From NCBI GenBank assembly GCA_035532035.1, contig DATKRS010000004.1, positions 241,001 to 305,000 of the forward strand: a stretch of 64,000 nt of DNA. Direction: 5' to 3'. How positions within the stretch are numbered: the first letter of the stretch is position 1; each line of letters opens with the position of its first letter. Both the position numbers and the translations under genes were made by a program. The notes beneath the pieces are model-generated. The model ran no database searches. It had not been told where the DNA came from and saw only the letters and a program-made list of their open reading frames with translations. The stretch is from Candidatus Dormiibacterota bacterium (GTDB taxonomy: Bacteria; Vulcanimicrobiota; Vulcanimicrobiia; Vulcanimicrobiales; Vulcanimicrobiaceae). Positions 24,725 through 34,735 of the stretch are shown here, in pieces.

Positions 24725-25077
24725 AGCCGGCGCCGTTCGGGCTTCGCCCGAACGTTGCCGCGGGGCTAGCGGCGCTCTTCTCGCTTGTGGGAGCCGTCGC
24801 GATATTGGCGGCCGGCGCGACGGATGCGCTCGTACGCTGGTCTGCAGGGCAAGCGATCGTTCTCTGGTGCGTGTGGCTCGCCGCGTGGATCGTCATCACG
24901 CTCGCGAGCTCCGCAGCCGGGCTTCGTCCGGGAGATGTGTGGATCTACCGCGCGCTCGATCTTGCTTTCGTCGCGCTGTGGGCGTACTCGACGGTGGCCG
25001 CGTTCCGCGGCAAGAAGGCACGGCTCCCCGGCATCGCTTCGCTTACAGAGCGTATGTTCACGGGGACCATCCGCTAG
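24721..25077 (+). CDS. DUF4870-like membrane protein, second of tandem pair
   Basis: Starting right at the end of the first copy, in another frame, the product repeats its plan: PFGLRPNVAAGLAALFSLVG, ALVRWSAGQAIV and FRGKKARLPGIASLTERMF, about 118 aa. No ATG, GTG or TTG is available before the conserved N-terminus. The best candidate is CTG at 24721, which overlaps the upstream stop (CTGA). Alternatively the two copies are joined by ribosomal frameshifting, or there is a sequence error. The duplication is plain; the mode of translation is not. It overlaps the convergent gene at 25058 by 20 bp. Confidence 0.7.
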   Translation: MKPAPFGLRPNVAAGLAALFSLVGAVAILAAGATDALVRWSAGQAIVLWCVWLAAWIVITLASSAAGLRPGDVWIYRALDLAFVALWAYSTVAAFRGKKARLPGIASLTERMFTGTIR

Positions 25078-25693
25078 CGCTCGGAGCCGCAGGCGACATG
25101 CCGCTCCAGACGTTCGCGGGCATCGTAGCGCCGCTGACGGCATCCTGGTAGACGACCTGAATGAGGCCGGCGGTGTCACCGGCGCCGCTCTCCGAATCGT
25201 CAAGCGTCCCGTCGAGCGCGCCCGACGCTACGGCGTACGGGGGTGCGCGCAGCGTTCGAAAGAGGACCGAGCCGTCGCGTGCGGCAATCGGCGCGCCCGA
25301 ACGGAGCGCGATCGTCGTTGCAATCGACGCGACGATGCGTCCCTCGTCGACCGCGTCGTTCTCCTGTAGGTACGTGTTGCAGCCCGCGCTCGGACACGGC
25401 GTCGGAACGGGCGTCGCGAGCGTCACGCGCGTCCGTGCGCTCATCGTGCATCCTGCGGCATCGCTCGTCACGCAGGTTTGCGTCGGCGGCAGCGATGCAG
25501 GCGGGGTCGCCCCGGCGGCCATCGCCGCGGCTATGGTTGCTTGCGCGAGTTGCTCCGCGTCGGCGAACGCGTGCGCAGCGGCGGTGGCCCCGCGATGCTG
25601 AAGTGCGGAGACCGCGAGGGACGCGGCGGCTTGCAGCAGCGTCTCACCGAGCACAACGACGGCGCCGCAGAGAAAGAGGACGCGTAAGAGCAC
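25058..25693 (-). CDS. Pilus-associated, PilX-like minor protein (tentative)
   Basis: The 211-aa protein starts at GTG 25693, nine bases after the preceding pilin gene. It has an N-terminal hydrophobic helix (VLFLCGAVVVLGETLLQAAASL) and a Thr/Ala/Pro-rich exported part with three Cys. It lacks a GFxxxE prepilin signal. Position directly behind a pseudopilin suggests a minor pilin or pilus-tip partner, but this is inference from context. Confidence 0.6.
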   Translation of the reverse strand: MLLRVLFLCGAVVVLGETLLQAAASLAVSALQHRGATAAAHAFADAEQLAQATIAAAMAAGATPPASLPPTQTCVTSDAAGCTMSARTRVTLATPVPTPCPSAGCNTYLQENDAVDEGRIVASIATTIALRSGAPIAARDGSVLFRTLRAPPYAVASGALDGTLDDSESGAGDTAGLIQVVYQDAVSGATMPANVWSGMSPAAPSASGWSP

Positions 25694-25702
25694 GCCGGTT
25701 CC

Positions 25703-26146
25703 TTACGGAGCGCCGGTTGGAGCCGGTGCGAATCCCGGCAGCGTGACGGAGGATCCGGGAAGCGGTGCCGGCGGAGGAAGCGTGCTCGAAAGCGAGCGAT
25801 GCTCCGTTGCGCCGCGCCACGTTGCGGTCGCCGAAATCGTCAGCGCCATGCCGCCTCCGGGCAGCTGCGTCACCTGTAGCTCGAGGTTTGCCGGAAGCGG
25901 CGATGCATCGGCGAGGGGAGCCGTCGTTTGAATGGATGCCGGCGTTATCGTCGCGCCCTGATACTTTACGAGGTTGCGTGCGATGCTCATCTCGCGCGCC
26001 AGCGCGTCGTCGAGCGCCGCGCGCGCGGGATCCGGACCGAAGTGCGCGGCGGACGCGATCGTGCCGGCGAGGACCGCGCCGGCGACGATCGTGAGGATCG
26101 CGACCGCGACGATCGTTTCGATCAGCGTTTGACCGCGTTGCGCCAC
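25703..26146 (-). CDS. Type IV pseudopilin-like protein
   Basis: From GTG 26146 the product starts VAQRGQTLIETIVAVAILTI: Gly just before the hydrophobic helix and Glu at +5 match a prepilin peptidase site, with Gln instead of Phe at +1. The total is about 147 aa, normal for a minor pilin. The start lies inside the 3' end of the acyltransferase gene (25-bp overlap), so the genes are coupled. The product is probably part of the same pilus or secretion apparatus as the 685-aa pseudopilin. Confidence 0.75.
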   Translation of the reverse strand: MAQRGQTLIETIVAVAILTIVAGAVLAGTIASAAHFGPDPARAALDDALAREMSIARNLVKYQGATITPASIQTTAPLADASPLPANLELQVTQLPGGGMALTISATATWRGATEHRSLSSTLPPPAPLPGSSVTLPGFAPAPTGAP

Positions 26147-27294
26147 GCTCCGGAAAGTGCCCCGGAACGCGGTGGATCGGGCAGGCGCAGCAACGGCCGC
26201 TCGAAGAGATACGTGATGAGGGCTGCGAGCGCGATCGACGCCGCGAACGCGACCAGCGTGTAGAGCACCTGCCAGTGCGGGTCGGCGTGGGGACTCCCGG
26301 CGTACCCCGGTACGCGCTTCCAGAGCAGCTCGCGGGCCAGCATCTGATGGTAAAGGTAGAGATTGTAGGAGATCGCGCCGAGGAAGACCAGCGGCCGGTT
26401 CGCGAGCAGCGCGTACCAGCCTCGCGGGCTCCACAGCGCCCCGAGCGCGATGGCGGCGAACGCAACGCCGAACAACTCGCGCCTCCATATTTGCCAAACC
26501 GACGCCCATTGGTCCTCGTGGCGGTACGCGTAGAGTCCGTGCAAAAGCACGACGAGCGCGACGGTGCCCGCGAACAGGAGCAGCGGCGCGAGGTAGCGGT
26601 GCGATTGCACGACGCGCCCACCGTAACGGCAGAAGATCCACGCGGCGAGCATCCCGCAGGCAAAGATGCCGAGATAGCCCGGGAGATTCTCGCTGTACGG
26701 CGCGAACAGCGTGCTGTAGCAACACGCGGCGAATCCCGCGCGCCAGAGCATCGAAACGACGATCATACCGGCTGCGGTAACCCACGGAGCCCGCGTGAAG
26801 CACCACCACGCGAGCGGGAAGAGGACGTAGAACTCGACCTCGATGGCGAGCGTCCATAGAACGCCGTTGATCGACCCGTACGTGGCGGGAAACCACGTAT
26901 GCACGAAGAGGAGATGGGTTGCAATCGCTTGCCACGCGGGGGTCGAATCCTGACGCTGCGCGTAGCCGATCGCGTACGCGAGCGCGATCGAAAGAACGTA
27001 TGAAGGCACGATCTTGATGAAGCGCCGCCACGCGAAATGCCGCCACGACGGCGCGTTCGCACTACGCAGGCGTGCGCGAATAAAAGGATACGTGATGACG
27101 AAGCCGCTCAGGAAGAAGAAGAGATGGACGCCGATGAAGCCCGTTTCGGGAACGAACTCAAGCCAAGGATAGGGCGCCGGCAGCCATGATATCTCCCAAA
27201 CGTGGTACCAAAGGACGAGGAGCACGGCGACACCGCGCAGCCCATCCAGCACGGTGAGGCGCGTCTCTTCGTATCGGGTACCGCTCGCAGCCAC
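26122..27294 (-). CDS. Acyltransferase 3 family membrane protein
   Basis: The 390-aa protein has about ten hydrophobic helices and the family opening LTVLDGLRGVAVLLVLWYHV (the Arg-Gly and His of the active site), then FFFLSGFVIT, WTLAIEVEFYVLFP and YNLYLYHQ. These enzymes O-acylate sugars of lipopolysaccharide, peptidoglycan or exopolysaccharide. The start is GTG at 27294. The neighbours are pilins on one side and aromatic biosynthesis, divergent, on the other; a role in modifying surface glycans or pili is inference. Confidence 0.9.
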   Translation of the reverse strand: MAASGTRYEETRLTVLDGLRGVAVLLVLWYHVWEISWLPAPYPWLEFVPETGFIGVHLFFFLSGFVITYPFIRARLRSANAPSWRHFAWRRFIKIVPSYVLSIALAYAIGYAQRQDSTPAWQAIATHLLFVHTWFPATYGSINGVLWTLAIEVEFYVLFPLAWWCFTRAPWVTAAGMIVVSMLWRAGFAACCYSTLFAPYSENLPGYLGIFACGMLAAWIFCRYGGRVVQSHRYLAPLLLFAGTVALVVLLHGLYAYRHEDQWASVWQIWRRELFGVAFAAIALGALWSPRGWYALLANRPLVFLGAISYNLYLYHQMLARELLWKRVPGYAGSPHADPHWQVLYTLVAFAASIALAALITYLFERPLLRLPDPPRSGALSGAWRNAVKR

Positions 27295-27389
27295 CCGTGC
27301 ACTATTGGGGACCCGCGCGGCGAAGTCCGCGTTGTGCCGCGCTATTTCAAAGAGGGCATGACCTGCCGCTTCCGTATTAACGAGTAATC

Positions 27390-29147
27390 GTGGGCATCGC
27401 GGTCTATCAGGGAGTCGACGGAGCGTACTCGCAGCTCGTTCTCGAGCATTTCATGCGGGAGCGCGGCATCTCTGCAAATACCCTCGGCGTGCCCAGCTAT
27501 CGCGAGCTCGTGACCGCGCTCTCGAGCTTGCGCGCCGACCTGGGCGTGATTCCCATCGAGAACGCCATCGGTGGAACGGTGCGCGAAGCCTATGATTTAC
27601 TCGGCGCGTTCGACGTGGCGCCGGTGGCGGAGGTCCTGTGGCGCACGGATCATCGGCTGCTCGGCGTGCGCGGCGCGACGCTGCGCGACGTGCGCGAAGT
27701 GCTCGCGCACCCGCTCGTGATCGCCGAATGCGGGAAGTTCTTGAGCGGTTTGCAGCAAGCGCGCGTCATACCGTGCGAGGACACCGGCGTTGCGGCGCGT
27801 GAGGTCGCGCGCGGCGGCAGTCCGGAAGTCGCGGCGCTCGCGCCGGCATCGGCGGCTGCGATCTACGATTTAGTGGAGCTCGCGGCGCACTGCGCCGATC
27901 ACCCGGCGACGTACTCGCGGTTTCTTATCGTTCGGCCGCGCCACGGGTCGGACGAAGAGATCGGTGGCGCACGCGCTGCTCGGCGCAAGACGTCGATCAG
28001 TTTCGCGGTCGAAGAACGCACGGGATCGCTCGCGCGCGCTCTAGGAATTCTTGCCGACGCCGGAATCAACGGCGACAAACTGGAGTCTAAGCCGTATCTC
28101 GGTCACGGCGCCGAACGCATCTTCTACGTCGATTTCGACGGCGACGTGCGCGACGAGAACGTGGGACGCGCGCTCGTCGCACTGCGCAGCGCGTGCAAGA
28201 CGCTCTCCGTCCTGGGCAGCTACGACGCGCACCTCGGCGAGCCCGTGGGCGCGAGCGACGCGGCCGTGCGGCCTTCTCTCGAGCGCGTTCCCGAGCGTCG
28301 CTCGGTCGAGCCCATCACACCTCTGGTAGAGTCGCCGTTCCCGCGCGTCGCGCGACCGACCAAGCCCGATGGGACCGTGCTGCGCGTCGGCAACGTGCGC
28401 ATCGGCGACGGCGAGTTCGTCATCATCGCGGGGCCGTGCTCGATCGAGTCGCGCGAGCAGATCCTCCAAACGGCGCGCGAAGTTCAGGCGCGCGGCGCCG
28501 TCATGCTGCGCGGCGGCGCGTTCAAGCCGCGGACGAGCCCGTACGCCTTTCAGGGCTTGGGCTGGGAAGGCGTAACGCTGCTTGCGGAGGCAGGCCGCGC
28601 GAGCGGGCTCCCGACCGTGAGCGAGGTGATGACGACCGATCAGGTGGCGCGGATGGCCGAGCACGTCGACGTGCTGCAAATCGGTGCTCGTAACATGCAA
28701 AACTTCGATCTGCTCAAGGCGGTCGGCCGGGCGGGTCGCCCGGTGCTCCTGAAGCGCGGGCTCTCGGCAACGCTCGACGAGCTGCTCGCTGCGGCGGAGT
28801 ACATTCTCGCGGAAGGCAATCCCAACGTGATGCTCTGCGAGCGCGGCATTCGCACGTTCGAGCCGACGACGCGTAATACGCTCGACCTTTCCGCGGTGCC
28901 CGTCTTGCGCGAGCGCTCGCACCTGCCGGTGCTCGTCGATCCGAGTCATGGCGTGGGCGTTCGCCGCTGGATTCGGCCGCTATGCCGTGCGGCGAAAGCC
29001 GTCGGCGCGCACGGATTGCTCGTCGAGGTCCATCCGAACCCGGCGGAAGCAAAGAGCGACAAGGAACAGGCTCTGACCTTCGATGATTTCAGCGCGATCG
29101 TTTCGGATCTGGAGCGGATTCCGATTCCGGACATCACGTTCGCGTGA
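27390..29147 (+). CDS. Prephenate dehydratase-ACT-DAHP synthase fusion
   Basis: Three modules sit in one 585-aa chain. Residues 1-180 are prephenate dehydratase (YQGVDGAYSQ, VIPIENAIGGTV, TYSRFLIV). Residues about 195-275 form an ACT regulatory domain with DKLESKPYLG, the phenylalanine-binding ESRP-like motif. Residues about 335-585 are a DAHP synthase of the AroA-beta/KdsA type (GPCSIESREQ, KPRTSPYAFQG, LVDPSHGVG). The protein would catalyse both the first step of the shikimate pathway and the committed phenylalanine step, with Phe feedback on both. The start is GTG 27390. Its stop overlaps the aroH start (GTGA). Confidence 0.93.
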   Translation: MGIAVYQGVDGAYSQLVLEHFMRERGISANTLGVPSYRELVTALSSLRADLGVIPIENAIGGTVREAYDLLGAFDVAPVAEVLWRTDHRLLGVRGATLRDVREVLAHPLVIAECGKFLSGLQQARVIPCEDTGVAAREVARGGSPEVAALAPASAAAIYDLVELAAHCADHPATYSRFLIVRPRHGSDEEIGGARAARRKTSISFAVEERTGSLARALGILADAGINGDKLESKPYLGHGAERIFYVDFDGDVRDENVGRALVALRSACKTLSVLGSYDAHLGEPVGASDAAVRPSLERVPERRSVEPITPLVESPFPRVARPTKPDGTVLRVGNVRIGDGEFVIIAGPCSIESREQILQTAREVQARGAVMLRGGAFKPRTSPYAFQGLGWEGVTLLAEAGRASGLPTVSEVMTTDQVARMAEHVDVLQIGARNMQNFDLLKAVGRAGRPVLLKRGLSATLDELLAAAEYILAEGNPNVMLCERGIRTFEPTTRNTLDLSAVPVLRERSHLPVLVDPSHGVGVRRWIRPLCRAAKAVGAHGLLVEVHPNPAEAKSDKEQALTFDDFSAIVSDLERIPIPDITFA

Positions 29148-29503
29148 TCCGCGGGATCCGCGGGGCGATTACCGTAGACGCGGACGATCGCAGCGCGATC
29201 CTCGCCGCGACGAAACGCTTGTTGCGCGAGATGGCCGAGCGTAACGGCGTGAGGATCGACGCGATTGCGTCGATCTTGTTCAGCCTCACGCCCGATCTGC
29301 GCGCCGCGTTTCCCGCGTTGGGTGCGCGCGAGCTCGGCTGGGTGCAGGTGCCGATGCTTCATTTCAGTGAAATCGACGTTCCCGGTGCGATGCCGCGCGT
29401 GATCCGCGTGTTGATGCACGTGAACACCGCTCGCGCGCAGACCGACGTGGAACACGTGTATCTGGAAGGCGCAGTCGGGCTTCGCCCAGATCTCGCGCGG
29501 TGA
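29144..29503 (+). CDS. aroH: Chorismate mutase, AroH type
   Basis: The 119-aa protein closely follows monofunctional Bacillus-type chorismate mutase: MIRGIRGAITVDADD at the start, SLTPDLRAAFPA, FSEIDVPGAMPRVIRVLMHV and HVYLEGAVGLRPDL at the end. It converts chorismate to prephenate, feeding the dehydratase upstream and the dehydrogenase downstream. GTGA overlaps on both sides indicate one tightly coupled operon. Confidence 0.95.
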   Translation: MIRGIRGAITVDADDRSAILAATKRLLREMAERNGVRIDAIASILFSLTPDLRAAFPALGARELGWVQVPMLHFSEIDVPGAMPRVIRVLMHVNTARAQTDVEHVYLEGAVGLRPDLAR

Positions 29504-30309
29504 GCCGCCTCGGCATTCTGGGAACCGGTTTGATCGGGGCGTCGATCGGAATGCGCGCGCGCCGCGACGGCGTCTACGTGCTCGGCTGCGATGCCCAGGA
29601 GCAGATCGCGAACGAGGCCCGCGAGCTCGGCGCGCTTGATGAATGCGCGAGCCGCGACGATCTCTACGCGCGCTGCAGCACGATCGTAATCGCGGCGCCG
29701 CTGGAAGCAACGTGCGCGGAGCTGACCGCGCTGCGCGGGCGGAAAACTTCCTGGGATTTGCTGCTCGACGTTGCGTCGGTAAAGGGGCCCGTCGCCCAGG
29801 CTGCGCGCGGCGTGGGCTCTTTCGTGGGGACGCATCCGCTCGCGGGGAATCAGGGCAGCGGTCCCGCTGCCGCTACCGGCGACCTCTTCGAAGAGCGAAG
29901 CTGGGCGTACGTGCCCAGCGGTAACCGCGACCTCGACGAGCGCGCGTCGGACTTCATCAGAAGGATGGGGGCGCAGCCGTTTGCCTGCGATGCCGAGCGG
30001 CACGACCGCATCGTAGCGGCAACGTCGCATCTCCCGCAGCTCCTGGCGTGGCTGCTGGCCAAGCGCATGCGCGAGGTCGACGACCAGTACGAGCGCTATT
30101 GCGGGCCGGCGGCGCGCGAGGTGCTGCGCTTGAGCCAGTCGCCGGCATCTCTCTGGGACGAGATCATGCGAGCAAATGCCCTGCCCGTCCAGGCCGAAGC
30201 ATCCGCGCTCACCCGAGCACTGGCGTCGGCTTGCGAGCGGCTGGTTTCCGATGAGAAACGAGCGGACGAGGGCGTACGCGCTCGGACGCGGGCCCGCCCG
30301 CGTGAGTAG
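29500..30309 (+). CDS. tyrA: Prephenate dehydrogenase
   Basis: The N-terminal Rossmann motif is GILGTGLIGASIG. Then come DVASVKGP, FVGTHPLAGNQGSG and RHDRIVAATSHLPQLLA, all standard for TyrA, which oxidises prephenate to 4-hydroxyphenylpyruvate for tyrosine. No ACT domain is attached at the C-terminus, so feedback is not obvious. The start GTG overlaps the aroH stop. The C-terminal 20 residues are Arg-rich and probably disordered. Confidence 0.93.
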   Translation: MSRLGILGTGLIGASIGMRARRDGVYVLGCDAQEQIANEARELGALDECASRDDLYARCSTIVIAAPLEATCAELTALRGRKTSWDLLLDVASVKGPVAQAARGVGSFVGTHPLAGNQGSGPAAATGDLFEERSWAYVPSGNRDLDERASDFIRRMGAQPFACDAERHDRIVAATSHLPQLLAWLLAKRMREVDDQYERYCGPAAREVLRLSQSPASLWDEIMRANALPVQAEASALTRALASACERLVSDEKRADEGVRARTRARPRE

Positions 30310-30339
30310 GTCGAGTCGCCCTAGCCTCCTTCGGCGACG

Positions 30340-30368
30340 TTGACGGGCGCAATAGCCCTTGATATACT
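30340..30368 (+). promoter_or_regulatory. Sigma-70 promoter of the str operon
   Basis: TTGACG (30340-30345), a 17-bp spacer and TATACT (30363-30368) form a near-consensus promoter. The sequence after the -10 (TGCCGAGGTT) is repeated after the rplC promoter. A GC hairpin (roughly AGGGC...GCCCT) follows in the leader before rpsL. Confidence 0.85.
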
Positions 30369-30420
30369 GCCGAGGTTCTAGGGCCCGCGCAGGTGCGGCC
30401 CTACTCCTGTGTGAGCTATT

Positions 30421-30861
30421 TTGCCGACGATTAATCAATTAGTCCGAGTCGGTCGTGAGAAGACCGAGCGAAAGGTCAAGACTCGTGCGTTTCGGATGGT
30501 CCTCACCGGGCCGAAGCCGGGTCATCCGGATTTGCCGACGCGCACTTTCGAGGTGAGGGGCAACCCGCAGCGTCGCGGCGTGTGTACGCAAGTGAAGACG
30601 GTGACGCCGAAAAAGCCGAACTCGGCGCTTCGTAAGGTCGCGCGCGTCCGGCTCACCAACGGGGAAGAGGTCACGGCGTACATTCCGGGCATCGGTCACA
30701 ACCTGCAGGAGCACTCGGTCGTGCTCGTTCGTGGAGGCCGCGTCAAGGATCTACCGGGGGTGCGCTATCATATCATCCGCGGTACGCTCGACACCGCCGG
30801 TACCGCCAACCGCAAGCAAGGCCGTTCGAAATACGGCGCTAAGCGCGAGAAGAAGAAATAG
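30421..30861 (+). CDS. rpsL: 30S ribosomal protein S12
   Basis: The start is TTG 30421. [29 protein letters not shown] and [13 protein letters not shown] are diagnostic of S12, the decoding-centre protein. The total of 146 aa exceeds the usual 124 because about 21 residues (around 24-45, [20 protein letters not shown]) are inserted before RRGVC. Bacillus S12 carries a shorter insert at the same place. The Lys and Pro of the streptomycin region look wild type. Confidence 0.97.
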   Translation: MPTINQLVRVGREKTERKVKTRAFRMVLTGPKPGHPDLPTRTFEVRGNPQRRGVCTQVKTVTPKKPNSALRKVARVRLTNGEEVTAYIPGIGHNLQEHSVVLVRGGRVKDLPGVRYHIIRGTLDTAGTANRKQGRSKYGAKREKKK

Positions 30862-31331
30862 TGCCGCGTAAGGGTCCCGCTCCCAAGCGTCAGATTCTCC
30901 CCGATCCGCGATATAATTCGCGGATTCTGGCGCGTTTTATCAATAAGGTAATGCTGTGCGGCAAGAAGTCGACCGCAGAGCGCATTACCTATGGTGCGCT
31001 CGCGATCGTCGCCGAGAAAACCGGCCGCGACCCGTACGAGGTCTTCCAGCAGGCGCTCTCCAACGCGATGCCGCTGGTCGAGGTCCGTCCGCGCCGCGTC
31101 GGCGGCGCCACCTATCAAGTGCCTATGGAAGTGCGGCCGGACCGCCGGCCCGCGATGGCGATGCGCTGGTTGATCGGCTACGCGCGTGCCCGCAACGGCC
31201 GTTCGATGGAAGAGAAGCTCGCAAGCGAGCTGCTCGACGCTGCCAACAACATGGGCGCGACCATCAAGAAGCGTGACGACACGCACAAGATGGCCGAAGC
31301 CAACAAAGCCTTCGCGCACTACCGCTGGTAG
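30861..31331 (+). CDS. rpsG: 30S ribosomal protein S7
   Basis: The 156-aa product begins with [20 protein letters not shown] and contains [15 protein letters not shown] and [20 protein letters not shown], all S7. It nucleates assembly of the 30S head. The GTG start shares its first base with the rpsL stop. Confidence 0.97.
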   Translation: MPRKGPAPKRQILPDPRYNSRILARFINKVMLCGKKSTAERITYGALAIVAEKTGRDPYEVFQQALSNAMPLVEVRPRRVGGATYQVPMEVRPDRRPAMAMRWLIGYARARNGRSMEEKLASELLDAANNMGATIKKRDDTHKMAEANKAFAHYRW

Positions 31332-31351
31332 TCGCGAACTCCTAGAGCATC

Positions 31352-33457
31352 ATGGCTACACGGGATTTCCCGCTCGAGCGCACGCGCAACATCGGCATCG
31401 CCGCACATATCGATGCCGGCAAGACGACGTGCACCGAGCGCATTCTCTTCTATACGGGGCGCGTCCACAAGCTGGGCGAGGTACACGACGGTGCCGCCAC
31501 GATGGACTGGATGGTCCAAGAGCAAGAGCGGGGCATCACGATCACATCGGCGGCGACCGCGTGCGTCTGGCGCGATACGCGCGTCAATATCATCGACACG
31601 CCGGGACACGTGGATTTCACGGTCGAGGTGGAGCGCTCGCTGCGCGTCCTCGACGGCTTGGTCGCGATCTTCGACTCCGTTGCCGCCGTGCAGCCACAGT
31701 CCGAAACCGTTTGGCGGCAGGCGAACAAGTATCGCGTTCCGCGCATCGTCTTCGTGAACAAGATGGATCGCATGGGCGCCGATTTCTTCAACGTCGTTGC
31801 GAAGATTCGCGAGCGCCTCGGCGCGCGTGCCGTTCCGGTGCAAGTGCCGATCGGCGCAGAGGACGCGTTCACGGGCGTCGTGGACCTCTTCACGATGAAG
31901 AAGATCGTTTATTCGGACGACCTCGGTACCATGACCGCGGAAACCGACGTCGAGCCCGGGGAGCTGCGCGACATCGCCGAGACGTGCCGGCGCGAACTGG
32001 TCGAGGCGATTGCCGAGCAGGATGACGAGCTGCTCGAGATGTTCTTCGAGGGTAAGGAGCTGCCGGTCGATCGCATGAAGGCGGCTCTGCGCCGCGCGAC
32101 GATCGAGGGCACGGTCCTTCCCATGCTGTGCGGTGCCGCCTTCAAGAACAAAGGCGTCCAACCGCTGCTCGATGCGATCGTCGAGTACTTGCCCTCGCCG
32201 CTCGACGCGCGTCCAATCGTCGGGACGAATCCGAGAACCGGCGCGGACGTCGCGCGCAAGCCCGACGACAGCGATCCCTTCGCGGCGCTCGCGTTCAAGA
32301 TCGCGACGGATCCGTACGGGAATCTGACGTACTTTCGCGTCTACTCTGGATCGTTGAACAAGGGCAGCTACGTCTTGAACTCGCGCACCGGACGCAAAGA
32401 GCGCATCGGGCGCATCTTGCGCATGCACGCGAACCATCGCGAGGACATCGATTCGATCGGTGCAGGCGACATTGCCGCAGCCGTCGGCCTGAGCGACACG
32501 CGCACAGGCGACACGCTCTGCGACGAGAAGGCGCCGATCGCGCTCGAGTCGATCACGTTTCCGGAGCCGGTCATCTCGCAGGCGATCGAGCCGAAATCCA
32601 AGGCCGACCAAGACAAGCTCGGAACCGCGCTCGCGCGCCTCGCGCAGGAGGATCCGACCTTCCGCATGCGCACGGACGAGGAGACGCAACAGACGATTAT
32701 CTCCGGGATGGGCGAGCTGCATCTGGAGATCATCCTGGACCGGCTGCGCCGCGAATTCAAGGTCGAAGCGAACGTCGGAAAGCCGCAGGTCGCGTACAAA
32801 GAGGCGATCACCAAGCGCGTCGAGCGGCGCGGAAAGTTCATTCGCCAGACCGGCGGCAAGGGACAGTACGGCGACGTCACGCTCGTGGTCGAGCCGTTGC
32901 AGCCGCCCGACAAGGGCTTCGTTTTCGAGTGGAAAATCGTCGGCGGCTCGATTCCCAAGGAGTACCAGAAGGCCGTGCAGGAAGGCATCGCCGAGGCCGC
33001 GCAGAGCGGAGTGCTCGCCGGCTATCCGGTGCTCGATTTCAAGGCGTCGGCGATCGACGGGTCGTACCACGAGGTCGACTCCTCTGAGATTGCCTACAAG
33101 ATTGCGGCGTCCATGGCGTTCAAGGAGGCCAATCGCGCCGCGGGGCCGGTACTGCTCGAGCCGATCATGAAGGTCGAAGTGACGACGCCAAAGGATTTCA
33201 TGGGCAATATCACGGGCGATCTCAACCGCCGTCGTGGGATAATCCAAACGACGGAGGACGCCCCGGGAGGGGCCCAAGTGATTACGGCGCACGTTCCGCT
33301 TTCGGAGATGTTCGGCTACGCAACCGACATGCGCTCGGCGACGCAAGGCAGGGCGACGTACACGATGGAGTTTTCGCACTACGAGCAGGCACCGAAGTCC
33401 GTGACCGAGGAGATCATCGCGAAGTCCGGGCAGCACAAGAGCAGCTCAGCAGCATAA
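31352..33457 (+). CDS. fusA: Elongation factor G
   Basis: The 701-residue GTPase has G1 AHIDAGKTT, the switch region [11 protein letters not shown]3 DTPGH and G4 NKMD, followed by domains II-V of EF-G ([17 protein letters not shown] in domain III). It catalyses ribosomal translocation. Position between rpsG and tuf is standard for the str operon. A long antisense open frame covers it, but only the forward frame is protein-like. Confidence 0.98.
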   Translation: MATRDFPLERTRNIGIAAHIDAGKTTCTERILFYTGRVHKLGEVHDGAATMDWMVQEQERGITITSAATACVWRDTRVNIIDTPGHVDFTVEVERSLRVLDGLVAIFDSVAAVQPQSETVWRQANKYRVPRIVFVNKMDRMGADFFNVVAKIRERLGARAVPVQVPIGAEDAFTGVVDLFTMKKIVYSDDLGTMTAETDVEPGELRDIAETCRRELVEAIAEQDDELLEMFFEGKELPVDRMKAALRRATIEGTVLPMLCGAAFKNKGVQPLLDAIVEYLPSPLDARPIVGTNPRTGADVARKPDDSDPFAALAFKIATDPYGNLTYFRVYSGSLNKGSYVLNSRTGRKERIGRILRMHANHREDIDSIGAGDIAAAVGLSDTRTGDTLCDEKAPIALESITFPEPVISQAIEPKSKADQDKLGTALARLAQEDPTFRMRTDEETQQTIISGMGELHLEIILDRLRREFKVEANVGKPQVAYKEAITKRVERRGKFIRQTGGKGQYGDVTLVVEPLQPPDKGFVFEWKIVGGSIPKEYQKAVQEGIAEAAQSGVLAGYPVLDFKASAIDGSYHEVDSSEIAYKIAASMAFKEANRAAGPVLLEPIMKVEVTTPKDFMGNITGDLNRRRGIIQTTEDAPGGAQVITAHVPLSEMFGYATDMRSATQGRATYTMEFSHYEQAPKSVTEEIIAKSGQHKSSSAA

Positions 33458-33476
33458 GGAACGAGAAAGGACATTC

Positions 33477-34676
33477 ATGGCGAAGGCAAAGTTCGAACGG
33501 ACGAAACCGCACGTCAACATCGGCACCACGGGTCACATCGATCACGGCAAAACCACGTTGACGGCGGCGATCACGCACTGCCTTGCGACCGAAGGGCTCG
33601 CTACCGCGCGCGGCGTCGACGAGATCGACAACGCGCCGGAAGAAAAAGAGCGCGGCATTACGATTGCGATCTCGCATCAAGAGTACGAGACCGCGAAGCG
33701 TCACTACGCGCACGTAGACTGCCCCGGCCATGCCGACTACATCAAGAACATGATTACGGGCGCTGCGCAAATGGATGGAGCGATCCTCGTGGTCGCCGCC
33801 ACCGACGGTCCGATGCCCCAGACGCGCGAGCACATTTTGCTCATGCGCCAAGTCGGCGTGCCGCGCATCGTCGTGTTCTTGAACAAAGTCGATCTCGTCG
33901 ACGATGAGGAGCTGCTCGAGCTCGTCGAGCTGGAAGTGCGCGAGCTGCTGAGCAAGTACCAGTTCCCCGGCGACGAGACGCCGATCGTTCGCGGCTCGGC
34001 GCTCAAGGCGCTCAACTCGAGCGGCAAGCGCGGCGATCCGGACGCCGAACCGATCTTCACGCTGATGGACACGGTCGATTCGTACATTCCCGAGCCGCAA
34101 CGTGAGATCGACAAGCCGTTCCTCATGCCGGTGGAAGACGTCTTCACGATCACCGGGCGCGGCACCGTCGGAACGGGACGCGTCGAACGCGGCCAGGTGA
34201 AGGTCGGCGAAGAAGTCGAGATCGTGGGCCTCAAGGAGGAGACGAAGAAGACCGTCGTCACCGGCATCGAAATGTTTCGCAAGCTGCTCGACTTCGGCAT
34301 CGCCGGCGACAATATCGGCGTTCTCCTGCGCGGCATCGATCGCAACGAAATCGAGCGCGGCCAGGTGCTCGCGAAGCCGGGCTCCGTCAAACCGCACAAG
34401 AAGTTCACGGCCGAGGTCTACGTACTCTCGAAGGAAGAGGGCGGGCGGCACACGCCGTTTTTTGCGAACTATCGCCCGCAGTTCTATTTCCGCACGACCG
34501 ACGTGACCGGAACCATCAAGCTGCCCGAAGGGGTCGAGATGGTCATGCCGGGCGACAACGTGCAGATGGCCGTCGAGCTCATCACGCCGATCGCGTGCGA
34601 AGAAGGTCTGCGGTTTGCTATTCGCGAGGGTGGCCGCACCGTCGGCGCCGGCGTGGTGACGAAGGTTCAGGATTAA
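33477..34676 (+). CDS. tuf: Elongation factor Tu
   Basis: The 399-aa product reads [45 protein letters not shown] and the beta-barrel domains, ending [11 protein letters not shown]. It delivers aminoacyl-tRNA to the ribosome. The segment [15 protein letters not shown] replaces the usual INTSHVEYET, a small lineage variation near switch I. Confidence 0.98.
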   Translation: MAKAKFERTKPHVNIGTTGHIDHGKTTLTAAITHCLATEGLATARGVDEIDNAPEEKERGITIAISHQEYETAKRHYAHVDCPGHADYIKNMITGAAQMDGAILVVAATDGPMPQTREHILLMRQVGVPRIVVFLNKVDLVDDEELLELVELEVRELLSKYQFPGDETPIVRGSALKALNSSGKRGDPDAEPIFTLMDTVDSYIPEPQREIDKPFLMPVEDVFTITGRGTVGTGRVERGQVKVGEEVEIVGLKEETKKTVVTGIEMFRKLLDFGIAGDNIGVLLRGIDRNEIERGQVLAKPGSVKPHKKFTAEVYVLSKEEGGRHTPFFANYRPQFYFRTTDVTGTIKLPEGVEMVMPGDNVQMAVELITPIACEEGLRFAIREGGRTVGAGVVTKVQD

Positions 34677-34735
34677 CGTGCACCGCTCGAAGGGAATTCG
34701 TCGTCCATGACCTCACTCCCGGTAGCAGCTCTCTG

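Noticed and set aside
31319..33436. 705-codon antisense frame across fusA
   Set aside because: It arises from codon bias of EF-G on the other strand and has no recognisable domain.
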